In this document: positions 45,990 to 56,797 of the stretch, in pieces | Layout: the number at the start of each line of letters is the position of its first letter | How positions within the stretch are numbered: the stretch's first letter is position 1 | Assembly (NCBI RefSeq): GCF_014229645.1 | Contig: NZ_JAATOD010000002.1 | Location: forward strand, 248,001 to 312,000 | Direction: 5' to 3' | DNA from: Listeria swaminathanii | GTDB taxonomy: Bacteria; Bacillota; Bacilli; Lactobacillales; Listeriaceae | Length of the DNA: 64,000 nucleotides | Made by a program: the position numbers and the translations under genes | Notes under the pieces: model-generated | What the model saw: the letters and a program-made list of their open reading frames with translations, nothing else | Told to the model about the DNA's origin: nothing | Database searches by the model: none

Positions 45990-47321
45990 TTATTTAAATA
46001 GAATATGTTTTTTCTTCATATAGAACACAATAGAAGCGGCTACAATCATCTCTGAAATTGGAATTGCTAGCCAAACACCTGGAATACCAATGATTGGCGG
46101 TAAGACTAATAAGAAAATTACCATGAAAATAATCTCACGCGAAATCGTAATCCATGTCGCCATTTTTACTTTGTCTGATGTTTGGAAGTATGTCATCATC
46201 ACAAAGTTGAAGCCCATAAATAGGTAAGCCGTATAGAATAATTTGATTCCGTTACTTGCTAACTCTCTAATTTCCGGGCTAAAGTTCCCGAACATCGAAA
46301 CGAGTAAATTGGAACCCAATAATCCAACGAGTAAAAAACCAACACCGGTGCTAAATGCAACGATAATCGCGATTTTCAACGTTTCCAGCTCTTTTTGTCT
46401 TGCTTTCGCGCCCCGATAATAACTAATAAGTGGCTGAATCGCCGAGCCCATACCAAGGAACAGCATCAAAATCACACTATGCGTATAATTCAACACGGAG
46501 AACGCCGCGACCCCAGCAGTTCCAGCAATCGCCGCAATCGAAATATTATAACCGAGCGTGAAAACCGATACGCCAACTTCTGCTAAAAAGCTCGGCAAAC
46601 CAATCGATAATGTTTTTTTGAAAAAGGCTTTATTCCAGTCCACTTTTACAAATTTCAAGCGGCTCGATTTTTTGAAGAAATGGGTAATTAGGATAAATAC
46701 ACCGATAATAATCGCCAGCATCGTTGCTAAAGCAGAACCGGTTACACCCCATTCGAACACAAATAAAAATAAATAGTTCAAAATAACATTACTAATCGCC
46801 GTCACAATAAGCGCGATCATTGATAAATTAGGATCGCCATCATTACGTACAAAAATACTTAAAATATTTTCCAGTGTCAGCGCAAATCCGAAAATAAGTA
46901 GTATATTCATATATTCCAGCACATAACCAATCGTATCGTCATTCGCACCTAAAAAATAAGCTAATGGTTCTTTAAAAATAAACGCAATAATTCCAATAAT
47001 AATCGTAAGCGAAACAACTGCTAAAATTGCATTGGTGAAAATCGTTTGTGCTTTCGCGACATTCTTTTCTCCAATCGCAAAGGAAAACTGGGTTGCTGCA
47101 CCAATACCAATCCAGATAGAAATCGCCGTAAAAATAGTAAATACTGGTACGGCAATATTTATCCCAGCAAGTGCCACCCCGCCTAGCTTATGCCCAACAA
47201 AAATCCCATCAATCACGATGTTCAAAGACATTAATAACATCCCCACCAACGAAGGGACTAAATATCTAAAATAAATTTTTTTCACTGAGTCTGTTTCTAA
47301 AATTTCAATATTTTTTGCCAT
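45990..47321 (-). CDS. MATE family efflux transporter
   Basis: The 443-residue protein has 12 membrane segments in two bundles typical of MATE exporters (MepA-like): SLVGMLLMSLNIVIDGIFVG, GIGAATQFSFAIGEKN and GMGSAIQPLISYYRGAK. It should export cationic drugs or metabolites using a Na+ or H+ gradient. It lies 9 bp downstream of a TetR regulator in one operon, which suggests ligand-induced efflux. Substrate unknown. Confidence 0.9.
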   Translation of the reverse strand: MAKNIEILETDSVKKIYFRYLVPSLVGMLLMSLNIVIDGIFVGHKLGGVALAGINIAVPVFTIFTAISIWIGIGAATQFSFAIGEKNVAKAQTIFTNAILAVVSLTIIIGIIAFIFKEPLAYFLGANDDTIGYVLEYMNILLIFGFALTLENILSIFVRNDGDPNLSMIALIVTAISNVILNYLFLFVFEWGVTGSALATMLAIIIGVFILITHFFKKSSRLKFVKVDWNKAFFKKTLSIGLPSFLAEVGVSVFTLGYNISIAAIAGTAGVAAFSVLNYTHSVILMLFLGMGSAIQPLISYYRGAKARQKELETLKIAIIVAFSTGVGFLLVGLLGSNLLVSMFGNFSPEIRELASNGIKLFYTAYLFMGFNFVMMTYFQTSDKVKMATWITISREIIFMVIFLLVLPPIIGIPGVWLAIPISEMIVAASIVFYMKKKHILFK

Positions 47322-47330
47322 GTTACACCT

Positions 47331-47921
47331 CTAATTCAGAGCTTTTAGCGTAATTCCTCTCCAGTAAATTTGCCATAAAGCCGTGATTTTCTTTTCCGTT
47401 CTTTCTGGGTCGTTCACGTAAACAATGTCAACGATGACTGCATCAAGAATTCCCATGTACGCTTCTTTCATCGTTTCCACGTCTTGCATCGGAATTAATT
47501 TTTGCTTCATCCAATCGCTAAATAATGCTGTAAACTCTTTTTCCATTTCTAACACATTCTCGGTAATGTAGGCTTGGACAATATCGTATAAATGCTTCGG
47601 TGGATAAAACCCATATCTTAGCCAAAATTGATAAGCCTCATCGGTATCATATAATTCCTTCACCCCAAAAAGTAAACTAGACAAAACAAGCTCTGGTCTA
47701 GATAAGTCACTTTCCCGAAGTTGCGCTCTATAGTAATCTATCTCTGTCGATTTCGCGTCCTTCATAATCGATAAAAACAAATCATCTTTATCTTTAAAAT
47801 GAGAATAGATGGATTGCTTCTTTAGCCCCACCACCCCTGCAATATCAGCAAGTGACGTACCTTCAAAACCATTATGGGCAAAAAGTGTCAATGCGGCTTG
47901 TTTGATTTCTTCTTTTCTCAT
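47331..47921 (-). CDS. TetR/AcrR family repressor of the MATE operon
   Basis: The 196-residue protein has an N-terminal TetR HTH (IKQAALTLFAHNGFEGTSLADIAGVVGLKKQSIYSHFKDKDDLF, about 5-48) and a helical ligand domain. ATG 47921 follows GAGAGGAGTG; upstream frame extension lacks a ribosome site. Being first in the operon, it probably represses itself and the MATE gene. An imperfect dyad TGAC-N12-GTCA lies at about 47943-47962 just upstream. Confidence 0.88.
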   Translation of the reverse strand: MRKEEIKQAALTLFAHNGFEGTSLADIAGVVGLKKQSIYSHFKDKDDLFLSIMKDAKSTEIDYYRAQLRESDLSRPELVLSSLLFGVKELYDTDEAYQFWLRYGFYPPKHLYDIVQAYITENVLEMEKEFTALFSDWMKQKLIPMQDVETMKEAYMGILDAVIVDIVYVNDPERTEKKITALWQIYWRGITLKALN

Positions 47922-48002
47922 CTCTTCACTCCTCTCGCGAAAAACTGACGACCGTTCGTAAGTCATTCTCTCACGAAAAAATTTCTTTGTCAATAAAAAA
48001 AA

Positions 48003-48022
48003 CCACTCTAGTAAAAGAGTGG
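48003..48022 (-). terminator. Terminator of the HSL-type esterase gene
   Basis: CCACTCT / AGAGTGG 7-bp stem; the minus strand continues into TTTTTTTT. Confidence 0.82.
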
Positions 48023-48032
48023 ATTCCAGGTT

Positions 48033-49076
48033 TTATTTTTCTTCTAAAAACTCGCTAATCAGTTCATATGTTTCATCTGTAGCTGAAGAGCTGGTTGTCA
48101 TAAAGCCATGAGGGACTTTTTCAAAACGTTTCGCAAATACTTCTACGCCGGCATCTTTTAATTTCTTCGCGTATGCTTCCCCTTGATCTCTTAGTGGATC
48201 AAATTCAGCAGTCGCAAGGAATGTTTTCGGTAGGCCGACTAAGTCCTTGCTACGAATTGGCGCAACGAGTGGATCATATTTACGATCACTTGCATTTGCA
48301 ATGTATAATTTAAAGAATTTATCTAATGATTCTTTTGTAAGTACGTAGCCTTCTGCAAATTCATCCATTGACGGATAAAGAACCGATGCATCACGACTGA
48401 AAATATCCGTTGCTGGATATAGTAAAATTTGAGCGGTGATATTTGGTTTTCCTTTTGCTTTAGCGATTTGTGTAACAACAGTCGCTAAGTTTCCGCCTAC
48501 GCTATCTCCCGCAACGATAATGTCAGAGGATTTAGCTCGTAAACTAGTACGATGATTTTGTACCCAAAGTAGCGCCGCATAAGCATCTTCCACTGCTGCT
48601 GGGAAAGGATTTTCTGGAGCAAGTCGGTAGTCAACAGTGACTACACGAGCACCGGTTGTTTGTACGAGTTTTCTTGCAATCGCATCATGTGTTTGCAGTC
48701 CACCTAAAACAAATCCGCCACCATGATAGTAAACGATAATTTCGAAAGGTCCGTCTTCTTCTGGCGTGTAAATCCGAATCGGAATTTTGCCAGCCGGGCC
48801 ATCAATTTTTTTATTTTCAACATCGCCAATTTCGATAGCTTTTGCAGATGGCAATGCTTTTGTCGCTAGTCTCATATATTTATATCGCGAATCTACGTCG
48901 GATAATGGTGAAGTGTTTTTCACAAATTCCTGTGAAGCTTCATCTAAATTCTCAAGTACCTCAGGATTATATTCTTTTTTCCCAACCGCTTTTTTGTAAA
49001 TAAAGAAAACGATTAATAATGGAAGTAGAATGATCCCAGCAAAACCAATGGCAATCCATTTTATTGTATTTTTCAC
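48033..49076 (-). CDS. Membrane-anchored esterase/lipase, HSL (HGGG) family
   Basis: The 347-residue protein has an N-terminal membrane segment (about 8-26) and an alpha/beta hydrolase domain of the hormone-sensitive lipase group. The oxyanion HGGGFVLGG, nucleophile GDSVGGNLA, acid segment EFDPLRDQGEAY and His in VPHGFM form an intact catalytic triad. Substrate unknown. It is monocistronic. Confidence 0.87.
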   Translation of the reverse strand: MKNTIKWIAIGFAGIILLPLLIVFFIYKKAVGKKEYNPEVLENLDEASQEFVKNTSPLSDVDSRYKYMRLATKALPSAKAIEIGDVENKKIDGPAGKIPIRIYTPEEDGPFEIIVYYHGGGFVLGGLQTHDAIARKLVQTTGARVVTVDYRLAPENPFPAAVEDAYAALLWVQNHRTSLRAKSSDIIVAGDSVGGNLATVVTQIAKAKGKPNITAQILLYPATDIFSRDASVLYPSMDEFAEGYVLTKESLDKFFKLYIANASDRKYDPLVAPIRSKDLVGLPKTFLATAEFDPLRDQGEAYAKKLKDAGVEVFAKRFEKVPHGFMTTSSSATDETYELISEFLEEK

Positions 49077-49219
49077 ATTCGCTCAACTCCTTCAATATAA
49101 CTTCAATAACAAGTATAGCAGTTTTATGAACAGGAACCAATTTATTACTATTTGAAATGATTATTTTTATTTCAAAATGTATTTTTAAGCATAATTATGA
49201 ATAAATAAAAATAAAAAGG

Positions 49220-49266
49220 TTGATATCTAAATACATCAGTGTTAATATAAATACAAATGTTTGTAT
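49220..49266 (+). promoter_or_regulatory. argGH promoter with palindrome at the transcription start
   Basis: TTGATA (49220-49225), 17-bp spacer, TAATAT (49243-49248). A perfect palindrome ATACAAA-TG-TTTGTAT (49251-49266) covers the expected start site. It does not match the ARG box of ArgR, although TGAATAAATA-like half-sites occur near 49198-49208. Confidence 0.6.
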
Positions 49267-49290
49267 ATTTATGAATAGGGGATGTTTACA

Positions 49291-50505
49291 ATGGCGAAAG
49301 AAAAAATCGTTTTAGCTTACTCAGGTGGGTTAGATACTTCGGTTGCAATTCAGTGGTTAGTAGAATCAGGTTATGAAGTTATCGCATGTTGTTTAGATGT
49401 TGGTGAAGGGAAAAATTTGGATTTTATTAAAGAAAAAGCCATTACGGTTGGAGCAAGCGAGTCCTATACAATTGATGCAAAAGAAGAATTTGCCGAGGAC
49501 TTTGCGTTAATCGCCCTTCAAGCCCATGCTTATTATGAAGGAAAGTATCCGCTCATTTCCGCGTTAAGCCGTCCGTTAATCGCGAAAAAATTAGTAGAAG
49601 TGGCTCGTCAAGAAGGCGCCTCTGCTATCGCTCATGGTTGTACTGGTAAAGGAAATGACCAAGTGCGTTTTGAAGTAGCAATCCATGCTCTTGCACCTGA
49701 TTTAAAAGTCGTTTCCCCTGTCCGCGATTGGAAATGGTCTAGAGAAGAAGAAATCAATTACGCCAAAGAACATAACATCCCCGTTCCGATTGATTTAGAT
49801 AACCCCTTCTCGATTGATCAAAACCTTTGGGGCAGAAGTAACGAATGTGGCGTGCTGGAAAACCCATGGACAACGCCGCCAGAAGCAGCTTACGACTTAA
49901 CAGTGAGCTTAGAAGATACACCTGACACGGCTGATATTATTGAAATTACGTTTGATGCTGGTATTCCGATTTCCCTTAATGGAGAAAATATGAGTCTGGC
50001 TAATTTAATCCTTACTTTAAACGAAATCGCCGGCAAACACGGTGTCGGCAGAATTGACCATATCGAAAATCGGTTAGTCGGTATTAAATCACGTGAAGTC
50101 TATGAATGCCCCGCTGCAGTCACTTTAATAACTGCACATAAAGAACTGGAAGATTTAACTTTCGTTCGGGAAATTGCGCATTTCAAACCAATCATCGAAC
50201 AAAAAATCAGTGAAACAATTTACAATGGCCTATGGTTCTCACCTTTAACAGAAGCATTAGTAGCATTCTTAAAATCAACCCAAAAATTCGTTAACGGGAC
50301 AATCCGGGTGAAATTATTTAAAGGGCATGCCATTGTTGAAGGAAGAAAATCTCCAAATTCGCTTTACGATGAAAACTTAGCGACCTATACTTCTTCCGAT
50401 ACATTTGATCAAGATGCAGCGGTTGGTTTCATCAAGCTTTGGGGACTACCAACGAAAGTGAGCGCAGAAGTCAATTCAAAAGTTACGATAACGACTGAGG
50501 TGTAA
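49291..50505 (+). CDS. argG: Argininosuccinate synthase
   Basis: ArgG condenses citrulline and aspartate with ATP into argininosuccinate, the penultimate step of arginine synthesis. The 404-residue protein has the N-type ATP motif [26 protein letters not shown] and [12 protein letters not shown] 49291 ([13 protein letters not shown]) is set by AGGGG 9 nt upstream; an ATG 9 bp earlier is closer to that site and less likely. argH follows after 3 bp. Confidence 0.97.
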   Translation: MAKEKIVLAYSGGLDTSVAIQWLVESGYEVIACCLDVGEGKNLDFIKEKAITVGASESYTIDAKEEFAEDFALIALQAHAYYEGKYPLISALSRPLIAKKLVEVARQEGASAIAHGCTGKGNDQVRFEVAIHALAPDLKVVSPVRDWKWSREEEINYAKEHNIPVPIDLDNPFSIDQNLWGRSNECGVLENPWTTPPEAAYDLTVSLEDTPDTADIIEITFDAGIPISLNGENMSLANLILTLNEIAGKHGVGRIDHIENRLVGIKSREVYECPAAVTLITAHKELEDLTFVREIAHFKPIIEQKISETIYNGLWFSPLTEALVAFLKSTQKFVNGTIRVKLFKGHAIVEGRKSPNSLYDENLATYTSSDTFDQDAAVGFIKLWGLPTKVSAEVNSKVTITTEV

Positions 50506-50508
50506 AAA

Positions 50509-51879
50509 ATGGAAAAATTATGGGGTGGCCGTTTTCAAGGAAAAAGTGAGGCCTGGATTGATGAGTTTGGCGCTTCGATTTCTTTTGACCAAAAAATGGC
50601 AAAGGAAGACTTAACGGGAAGTTTGGCACATGTCGCTATGCTTGCCAAATGTGGCATTATTCCGGATTCAGAAGCAGCAGAAATTACGGCCGGTCTGAAA
50701 ATCCTCCAAGAAAAATTAGCGCTTGGTGAACTGGAATTTAGCACGGTGAATGAAGATATCCATTTGAATATTGAAAAGTTGTTGCACGAGGAAATCGGAC
50801 CTGTCGCTGGGAAACTTCATACGGCGCGGAGTCGGAATGACCAGGTCGCGACTGACATGCATTTATATTTAAAACAAGCCGTAGCAGAAATCATCCAATC
50901 ATTAAAACATTTGCGCGTGGTGCTCGTTCAAAAAGCAGAGTTGCATGTTGAAACGATTATGCCTGGTTACACGCATTTACAACACGCCCAGCCCATATCT
51001 TTTGCTCATCATTTACTTGCTTATTTTGGAATGTTCACACGGGATTTAGAGCGTTTAGAAGAGAGTGTCAAACGGATTGATATTTCGCCACTTGGTTCTG
51101 CTGCGCTGGCTGGAACAACTTTTCCAATTGACCGGGCTTATAGCGCCGAATTGCTTGGCTTTTCTGCTGTTTATGAAAATAGTTTGGACGGCGTGAGCGA
51201 TCGTGATTTTATCATTGAATTTCTTAGTAATAGTTCTCTTCTAATGATGCATTTATCGCGTTTTTGCGAGGAACTGATACTTTGGACGAGCCATGAATTT
51301 CAGTTTGTGGAGTTGACGGATGCATTTTCCACTGGGAGTTCGATTATGCCGCAAAAGAAAAATCCAGATATGGCTGAGTTAATTCGCGGGAAAACCGGCC
51401 GAGTGTATGGAAACCTTTTCGGCATGTTAACGGTTTTAAAAGGACTGCCGCTTGCGTATAACAAAGACTTACAAGAAGATAAAGAAGGCATGTTTGATAC
51501 GCTCGAGACAGTCCAGACGAGCTTAGATATATTTGCCGGGATGATTGAAACGATGAAGGTCCGTACGGAAATAATGGAAAAATCTACCCAAAAAGATTTT
51601 TCGAATGCGACTGAACTGGCAGATTACTTGGCGAAAAAAGGCGTTCCTTTTAGAGAAGCGCATGAAATCGTTGGGAAATTGGTGCTAGAATGTACGCAAA
51701 ATGGGATTTATTTGCAAGATGTGGCGCTGAGTCATTATCAAGCAATCAACCCACTTATAGAAGAAGATATTTATGATGTGCTTTCTTCCAAAACTGCCGT
51801 CCAAAAGAGAAATTCTTATGGTGGAACTGGCTTTGATCAAATCAAAGTTGCACTGGCTAACGCGAAAAAAACATTATAA
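50509..51879 (+). CDS. argH: Argininosuccinate lyase
   Basis: ArgH splits argininosuccinate into arginine and fumarate. The 456-residue protein of the fumarase/aspartase family has the signature [14 protein letters not shown] (about 280-293) carrying the catalytic Ser, plus [14 protein letters not shown] and [11 protein letters not shown]. Its ribosome site GAGGTG is inside the argG end. A terminator follows, so the operon is argG-argH only. Confidence 0.97.
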   Translation: MEKLWGGRFQGKSEAWIDEFGASISFDQKMAKEDLTGSLAHVAMLAKCGIIPDSEAAEITAGLKILQEKLALGELEFSTVNEDIHLNIEKLLHEEIGPVAGKLHTARSRNDQVATDMHLYLKQAVAEIIQSLKHLRVVLVQKAELHVETIMPGYTHLQHAQPISFAHHLLAYFGMFTRDLERLEESVKRIDISPLGSAALAGTTFPIDRAYSAELLGFSAVYENSLDGVSDRDFIIEFLSNSSLLMMHLSRFCEELILWTSHEFQFVELTDAFSTGSSIMPQKKNPDMAELIRGKTGRVYGNLFGMLTVLKGLPLAYNKDLQEDKEGMFDTLETVQTSLDIFAGMIETMKVRTEIMEKSTQKDFSNATELADYLAKKGVPFREAHEIVGKLVLECTQNGIYLQDVALSHYQAINPLIEEDIYDVLSSKTAVQKRNSYGGTGFDQIKVALANAKKTL

Positions 51880-51885
51880 AACTAG

Positions 51886-51917
51886 CTGGAATGCTCACGG
51901 GTGTTCCAGTTTTTTTG
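51886..51917 (+). terminator. Terminator of argGH
   Basis: CTGGAA / TTCCAG stem with a 12-nt loop followed by TTTTTTTG. Confidence 0.78.
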
Positions 51918-51987
51918 TTTATATTTCAAAATAAGTGCCCTACTTGATTTGTCAGAGCACTACTTTTTTTGTTACTATTAAATAGAT

Positions 51988-52013
51988 GTTACCTTTGTGC
52001 TAACATGGGGAAA
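51988..52013 (+). promoter_or_regulatory. Sigma-B-type promoter of betL
   Basis: GTTACC, a 14-bp spacer and GGGAAA, 33 bp before betL. It fits the sigma-B pattern, and sigma-B control of betL has been proposed in L. monocytogenes. Confidence 0.65.
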
Positions 52014-52045
52014 TACATACATAGAATATAAAGGGAAGTGATGTA

Positions 52046-53569
52046 ATGAAAAAATTAACGAATGTCTTTTGGGGAGCAGGTTTTTTAGTTCTCTTAGCTG
52101 TTTTATTTGGCGCTTTTTTGCCAGAGCAATTTGAGACACTTACAACAAATATCCAAAAATTTCTAACGAGTAATTTCGGTTGGTACTATTTAATCGTTGT
52201 CGCGATTATTATTATCTTCTGCTTATTTTTAGTTTTAAGCCCGATTGGCACGATTCGACTCGGAAAGCCTGGCGAAGAACCGGGGTATAGCAATAAATCT
52301 TGGTTCGCCATGTTATTTAGTGCAGGAATGGGGATTGGCCTTGTTTTCTGGGGTGCTGCTGAGCCATTATCTCACTATGCTGTTCAAGCTCCGGGCGGGG
52401 AAGTTGGTACACAAGCTGCCATGAAAGACGCGCTTCGTTATTCTTTCTTTCATTGGGGCATTTCCGCTTGGTCGATTTATGCGATTGTAGCTCTAGCACT
52501 TGCTTACTTTAAATTCAGAAAAAATGCGCCTGGTTTAATAAGCTCCACTCTTTATCCAATTTTAGGGAAGCATACAAAAGGCCCGATTGGTCAACTGATT
52601 GATATTATCGCTGTTTTTGCGACGGTTATCGGGGTTGCAACCACGCTTGGCCTTGGCGCACAACAAATTAATGGTGGGCTTACTTACTTATTTGGCGTTC
52701 CAAACAATTTTACAGTTCAATTTACGATTATTGTCATTGTTACTATTTTATTTATGTTATCGGCAATGTCTGGACTTGATAAAGGGATTCAGCTGTTGAG
52801 TAATGTAAATATTTATGTGGCTGGGGTGTTGCTAGTTTTAACGCTCATTCTCGGTCCTACACTTTTCATTATGAATAATTTCACCAATTCGTTTGGTGGT
52901 TACTTGCAAAATATTATCCAAATGAGCTTCCAGACCGCACCTGATGCGCCTGATGCTCGAAAATGGATTGACTCATGGACTATTTTTTACTGGGCTTGGT
53001 GGCTTTCCTGGTCGCCGTTTGTCGGGATATTCATTGCGCGAATTTCACGCGGTAGAACCATTCGCCAATTTTTGCTCGGAGTTATCGTTCTTCCCTCTTT
53101 AGTCAGTGTGTTCTGGTTTGCTGTATTTGGCGGCTCAGCGATTTTTGTCGAACAACATACAAACTCTGCGCTTTCAAATTTAGCGACAGAACAAGTACTC
53201 TTTGGGGTATTTAATGAGTTTCCGGCTGGAATGGTGTTATCAATTGTCGCGATGATTTTAATTGCTGTCTTCTTTATAACTTCAGCGGATTCTGCCACAT
53301 TTGTTCTCGGCATGCAAACAACTGGCGGCTCTTTAAACCCACCGAACTCCGTCAAAGTGACTTGGGGACTTTTACAAGCAGGAATTGCGAGTGTGCTACT
53401 TTACGCAGGCGGATTAACAGCTCTTCAAAATGCGTCAATCATAGCAGCCTTTCCGTTTTCGATTGTTATTCTCTTAATGATTGTTTCCTTATTCGTTTCT
53501 TTAACAAGGGAACAAGAAAAACTTGGCTTATACGTTCGACCGAAAAAATCACAACGTTCCCAACTATAA
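52046..53569 (+). CDS. betL: Glycine betaine transporter BetL (BCCT family)
   Basis: The 507-residue protein has 12 membrane segments. The BCCT signature is [27 protein letters not shown], and [18 protein letters not shown] is the conserved glycine-rich helix 3. BetL imports betaine with Na+ for osmotic and cold tolerance. It stands alone with its own promoter and strong terminator. In Listeria it works beside the Gbu and OpuC systems. Confidence 0.95.
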   Translation: MKKLTNVFWGAGFLVLLAVLFGAFLPEQFETLTTNIQKFLTSNFGWYYLIVVAIIIIFCLFLVLSPIGTIRLGKPGEEPGYSNKSWFAMLFSAGMGIGLVFWGAAEPLSHYAVQAPGGEVGTQAAMKDALRYSFFHWGISAWSIYAIVALALAYFKFRKNAPGLISSTLYPILGKHTKGPIGQLIDIIAVFATVIGVATTLGLGAQQINGGLTYLFGVPNNFTVQFTIIVIVTILFMLSAMSGLDKGIQLLSNVNIYVAGVLLVLTLILGPTLFIMNNFTNSFGGYLQNIIQMSFQTAPDAPDARKWIDSWTIFYWAWWLSWSPFVGIFIARISRGRTIRQFLLGVIVLPSLVSVFWFAVFGGSAIFVEQHTNSALSNLATEQVLFGVFNEFPAGMVLSIVAMILIAVFFITSADSATFVLGMQTTGGSLNPPNSVKVTWGLLQAGIASVLLYAGGLTALQNASIIAAFPFSIVILLMIVSLFVSLTREQEKLGLYVRPKKSQRSQL

Positions 53570-53572
53570 CAA

Positions 53573-53610
53573 AAAGGGATGAAAATCTAGTTTTAGATTT
53601 TCATCCCTTT
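53573..53610. terminator. Bidirectional terminator after betL
   Basis: A perfect 16-bp stem AAAGGGATGAAAATCT / AGATTTTCATCCCTTT with 6-nt loop and T-run. It also ends the convergent sugar-PTS operon. Confidence 0.95.
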
Positions 53611-53612
53611 TT

Positions 53613-53810
53613 TCATCCTTTTTTCTGCTTTGCCGCGATTATTTCACGATAGCTACGAGTTTGTTTAGGATATTTTTTCCGAAAGAAATGTTGCGAAACG
53701 ACTGCTAACACGAGTGAGATGGCGGTAATTGGAATAGAACTTCTAAAAATACCGACCATTAGTAATAAAGCACTGGCAAATAACGTTGCATTAAAAAGGA
53801 ATTTTTCCAT
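53613..53810 (-). CDS. Small membrane protein at the end of the PTS operon
   Basis: The 65-residue protein has two membrane segments (about 5-22 and 27-43) and a basic tail (FRKKYPKQTRSYREIIAAKQKKG). GGAGGAG precedes the ATG. It is 3 bp after the aldolase gene and so part of that operon. No family recognised. Confidence 0.75.
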   Translation of the reverse strand: MEKFLFNATLFASALLLMVGIFRSSIPITAISLVLAVVSQHFFRKKYPKQTRSYREIIAAKQKKG

Positions 53811-53813
53811 TGG

Positions 53814-54464
53814 TTACTCCTCCAAATTGTAGTTTAATTCGTGGTCATGAGCTAATTTTTTAATACCTAAAGCATCGAATACTAAAGCTTTTTCCGCAAT
53901 ATAGGCATTATATTCAATCCGTTCTAGCATATCGTATGCTTTATGGAGCGAAGTGTCTAACACAACAATTCCATGTTTATTTAATAGACTTGCACTTGGA
54001 ACTGCTTTTTCACCTAGCTCGATAACATGCTTACGAACGATTTCAGCAAGTTCTGGACTAGTCGCTGGTGCAAATTCGAGTGTTGGAATTTGGCCGATTT
54101 TTTGTGTTGCTTCTGTTAAGTTCGGCAGTTCCATACCAAGCGTTGCGAATAACATTGATTCTTTTGGATGAGCATGAAGTACACAGCCAATTTTTGGATT
54201 TTCTACGTAGCAAGCGCGGTGTAAGTTAATTTCTCTTGTAACTCTTCCGTCTCCTTCTACGACTTCATTATTGTTATCCACTACAAGGATTTCATATGGG
54301 GAAAGATCGCAAAGTTTTGCTTGACTCATAAGTGTTGGTGTCATAATAATATGTTCGCTATTCATGCGCACACTTACATTTCCTCCAGCAGCATTTGTTT
54401 CAAAGCGGTCAAACATCGTCTTCACTATTTTGGCTAAATCTTCACGTTCTTTTTGGTATAACAT
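53814..54464 (-). CDS. Class II aldolase (L-fuculose-phosphate aldolase-like)
   Basis: The 216-residue protein has GNVSVRMN, the zinc-binding HAHPKESML (two His, about 93 and 95), a Glu and a third His in LLNKHGIVV. Such enzymes cleave ketose 1-phosphates to DHAP and an aldehyde. It lies next to a PfkB kinase and a galactitol-type PTS, so it probably cleaves the phosphorylated import product; the true sugar is not evident. Confidence 0.85.
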   Translation of the reverse strand: MLYQKEREDLAKIVKTMFDRFETNAAGGNVSVRMNSEHIIMTPTLMSQAKLCDLSPYEILVVDNNNEVVEGDGRVTREINLHRACYVENPKIGCVLHAHPKESMLFATLGMELPNLTEATQKIGQIPTLEFAPATSPELAEIVRKHVIELGEKAVPSASLLNKHGIVVLDTSLHKAYDMLERIEYNAYIAEKALVFDALGIKKLAHDHELNYNLEE

Positions 54465-54465
54465 A

Positions 54466-55398
54466 CTATCTCTCCTCCAATTGTATAATACTTACTTGAT
54501 TCTTTAATTTTCCAGCAGCTTCTAAATCAAAGCTTGAACTATCTTTTTGCATGACTTTGCTGGCTGAGCAACCTGTCGCGACTTTTAACGTTTCTGTAAT
54601 CGGCATATTCATTGCAAGTCCTGCGATAAATGCACCGACAAACACATCGCCAGCCCCTGTATCATTGCGTTCCTGCACTTTTGGCGGAATAACTTGATAC
54701 AATTTGCCATTATGTGCGCACATTGATCCTTTTGCTCCAAGCGAAACGACTAGATAGGGAATTTTCTTGGCTAAAGTGCGAATGTTTTCTTCCAGTGAAT
54801 TCGTCTTTTCATCTAAAATGGCAAGCACCTCGTCTTCATTTGGTTTAATGAAATCGACGCCCATTTCGACGGCTAAGTTTAAATAATCACCGGAATTATC
54901 GCATCCGAGAAACGCGCCTGTCGCTTTGACAGTTCTTAGTAGTTCTTTAAAATCAGATAATGTATAATGAGGAGGCGGAGATCCAGCAATCACCACCATG
55001 TCCTCTTTTTTAACTTTTTTAGCGATTTGTTTTAAAAGGTTCACTTTGTTGGTCTGACTTACGGTAAAACCAGCTTCTGGTATCATGGTGCTGCCATTCG
55101 TGTCATCACTCAAGACGACGAAGCATTCTCTTGTCGAAGTTCCAGCTTCTACAAGGAAATCATGGTTGATATGTTTTTCTTTTAGAATGGCATATAGTTT
55201 GTCGAGATTGTCTGATCCCGCAATTCCAAGTGCTTCATTTTTAATTCCGAATTTCGATAGCACGCCCGAAACATGAAGCCCCTTTCCCCCGCAATCAAAT
55301 TCTGTTTTTTTGACTCGATTAGTCTTCCTTTTTTCCAACTCTCCATTAATGAAAAGCAACCGGTCAATAGCTGGATTTAATGTTATCGTGTAAATCAT
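54466..55398 (-). CDS. PfkB family sugar-phosphate kinase (1-phosphofructokinase / tagatose-6-phosphate kinase type)
   Basis: The 310-residue protein opens MIYTITLNPAIDRLLFIN, the LacC/FruK-type start, and has FDCGGKGLHVSGVLSKFG and the ATP/catalytic NDTGAGDVFVGAFIAG motif with Asp base. It should phosphorylate a ketohexose phosphate to a bisphosphate. It is 1 bp from the aldolase gene. Confidence 0.88.
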   Translation of the reverse strand: MIYTITLNPAIDRLLFINGELEKRKTNRVKKTEFDCGGKGLHVSGVLSKFGIKNEALGIAGSDNLDKLYAILKEKHINHDFLVEAGTSTRECFVVLSDDTNGSTMIPEAGFTVSQTNKVNLLKQIAKKVKKEDMVVIAGSPPPHYTLSDFKELLRTVKATGAFLGCDNSGDYLNLAVEMGVDFIKPNEDEVLAILDEKTNSLEENIRTLAKKIPYLVVSLGAKGSMCAHNGKLYQVIPPKVQERNDTGAGDVFVGAFIAGLAMNMPITETLKVATGCSASKVMQKDSSSFDLEAAGKLKNQVSIIQLEER

Positions 55399-55415
55399 CT
55401 CATCACTCCTATTTC

Positions 55416-56765
55416 TTAAGAGCTAGCTTTTTCTAGTTCAATAGTTCGTTTTTTCATCATTTTCACGTAGAATACTAGTAATAGTACCCAAATCGCGACA
55501 AAAATAAGTCCTAAAATAGTGAACTGTGCTGCTTCTGCAAAAACATAACGGAACACTGGATACTCAAGCGTACTCCAAGTAATTTGTTGTCCAGCTTTAA
55601 GCGAAATCGCGCCTGTTGAATGCGCTAAGTCTGTAATCGATCCTGCGAAGAAAGTTGATACATATAAGAAAATTGGTGTTGTTATTGTTCCGAGGATAAT
55701 CATACGAATCAAGTTTCCGCCTGTTACGATAAGTGCTGGTGCGCATAACGAAATATTTAATATTCCGGCAAATGGTAAAACGCCATTTCCTGGTAAAATT
55801 AGCGCGAAGATAAGCGTAACTGGAACCATAAGAACGATAGCTACCCATACTTCACTACATCCTGCTAAAATCGGCCAATCTAGCCCAATGAACAATTCAC
55901 GATTTTTAAATTTACGTTTCATGAATTCAGAAATACCATCAGATAGTGGGGATAAAGCTTGCATAAATAGTTTCGCAACCATCGGGAATAGTGTTAATGC
56001 CGCAGCAGCTTGCATGGCTAACATCAACGTTTTCGCTACATCATAACCAGCTGCAATCCCTAGAAGTCCACCGATAATAAAGCCCATCACATGGTTTTCG
56101 GCAAAAATACCAATTTTATCTTTTAATGCATTGGCATCCATATCTTTACGTAGTGCTGGAATTTTCTTCAGTAACCAGTCAATTGGCATTAAGAAAATAC
56201 AGAAAATCATCATACCGTGAGAAACGGTTACACCAGGAATCCCATTTAATTCTTGAATTTGACGTTGGTTGGCATCACATAGAATTAGTTCCGTAACAAT
56301 TTGAATTCCGGCAACAATAAATGCCAAGTAAACATTTTGTGTTACGCCAATAATAAGTACCGCTGTTAAAATTTTTCCCCAAACGTTCCATAAATCGACA
56401 TTCAAGGTTTTCGTTTTATTAATAACAAGCATAATGGCGTTAATACCAAGCTGTAGCGGGAACATCAAGAAGGCAAATGGCCACGCCCAAGCAAGTGTTG
56501 CCATCGACGTCCAGCCTCCGTCTAGAATGCTTAAATTAATCCCGGTTCTCTCTGCAAGTCCTTGTGCAGCTGGTGTTAAAGCTTCAATCATAAAGCCGAT
56601 AACGATGTTCATCCCAAGGAAAGCGACCCCTAAAATAATCCCCGCACTTACTGCGTCTCTCACTTTCATTCGTACGATTAGCCCAATAATAATCATCAGT
56701 GCTGGAACAAAAACGGCAGCTCCAAGGTTCAAAATAAACTGTATAACTGATTGTAATGACTCCAT
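55416..56765 (-). CDS. PTS galactitol-type IIC component
   Basis: The 449-residue permease is of the galactitol (Gat) family: about 10-12 hydrophobic segments and GLDWPILAGCSEVWVAIVL plus LPGNGVLPFAGI typical of GatC. It transports and, with IIA/IIB, phosphorylates a sugar or alditol. The substrate is not determined by the sequence. Confidence 0.9.
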   Translation of the reverse strand: MESLQSVIQFILNLGAAVFVPALMIIIGLIVRMKVRDAVSAGIILGVAFLGMNIVIGFMIEALTPAAQGLAERTGINLSILDGGWTSMATLAWAWPFAFLMFPLQLGINAIMLVINKTKTLNVDLWNVWGKILTAVLIIGVTQNVYLAFIVAGIQIVTELILCDANQRQIQELNGIPGVTVSHGMMIFCIFLMPIDWLLKKIPALRKDMDANALKDKIGIFAENHVMGFIIGGLLGIAAGYDVAKTLMLAMQAAAALTLFPMVAKLFMQALSPLSDGISEFMKRKFKNRELFIGLDWPILAGCSEVWVAIVLMVPVTLIFALILPGNGVLPFAGILNISLCAPALIVTGGNLIRMIILGTITTPIFLYVSTFFAGSITDLAHSTGAISLKAGQQITWSTLEYPVFRYVFAEAAQFTILGLIFVAIWVLLLVFYVKMMKKRTIELEKASS

Positions 56766-56797
56766 TTTTTCACGCTCCCTATTTTATCTGTTTATTT

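Noticed and set aside
49190..49212. ARG box upstream of argG
   Set aside because: Only a TGAATAAATA half-site in an AT-rich run; the second half ATTCA is missing.
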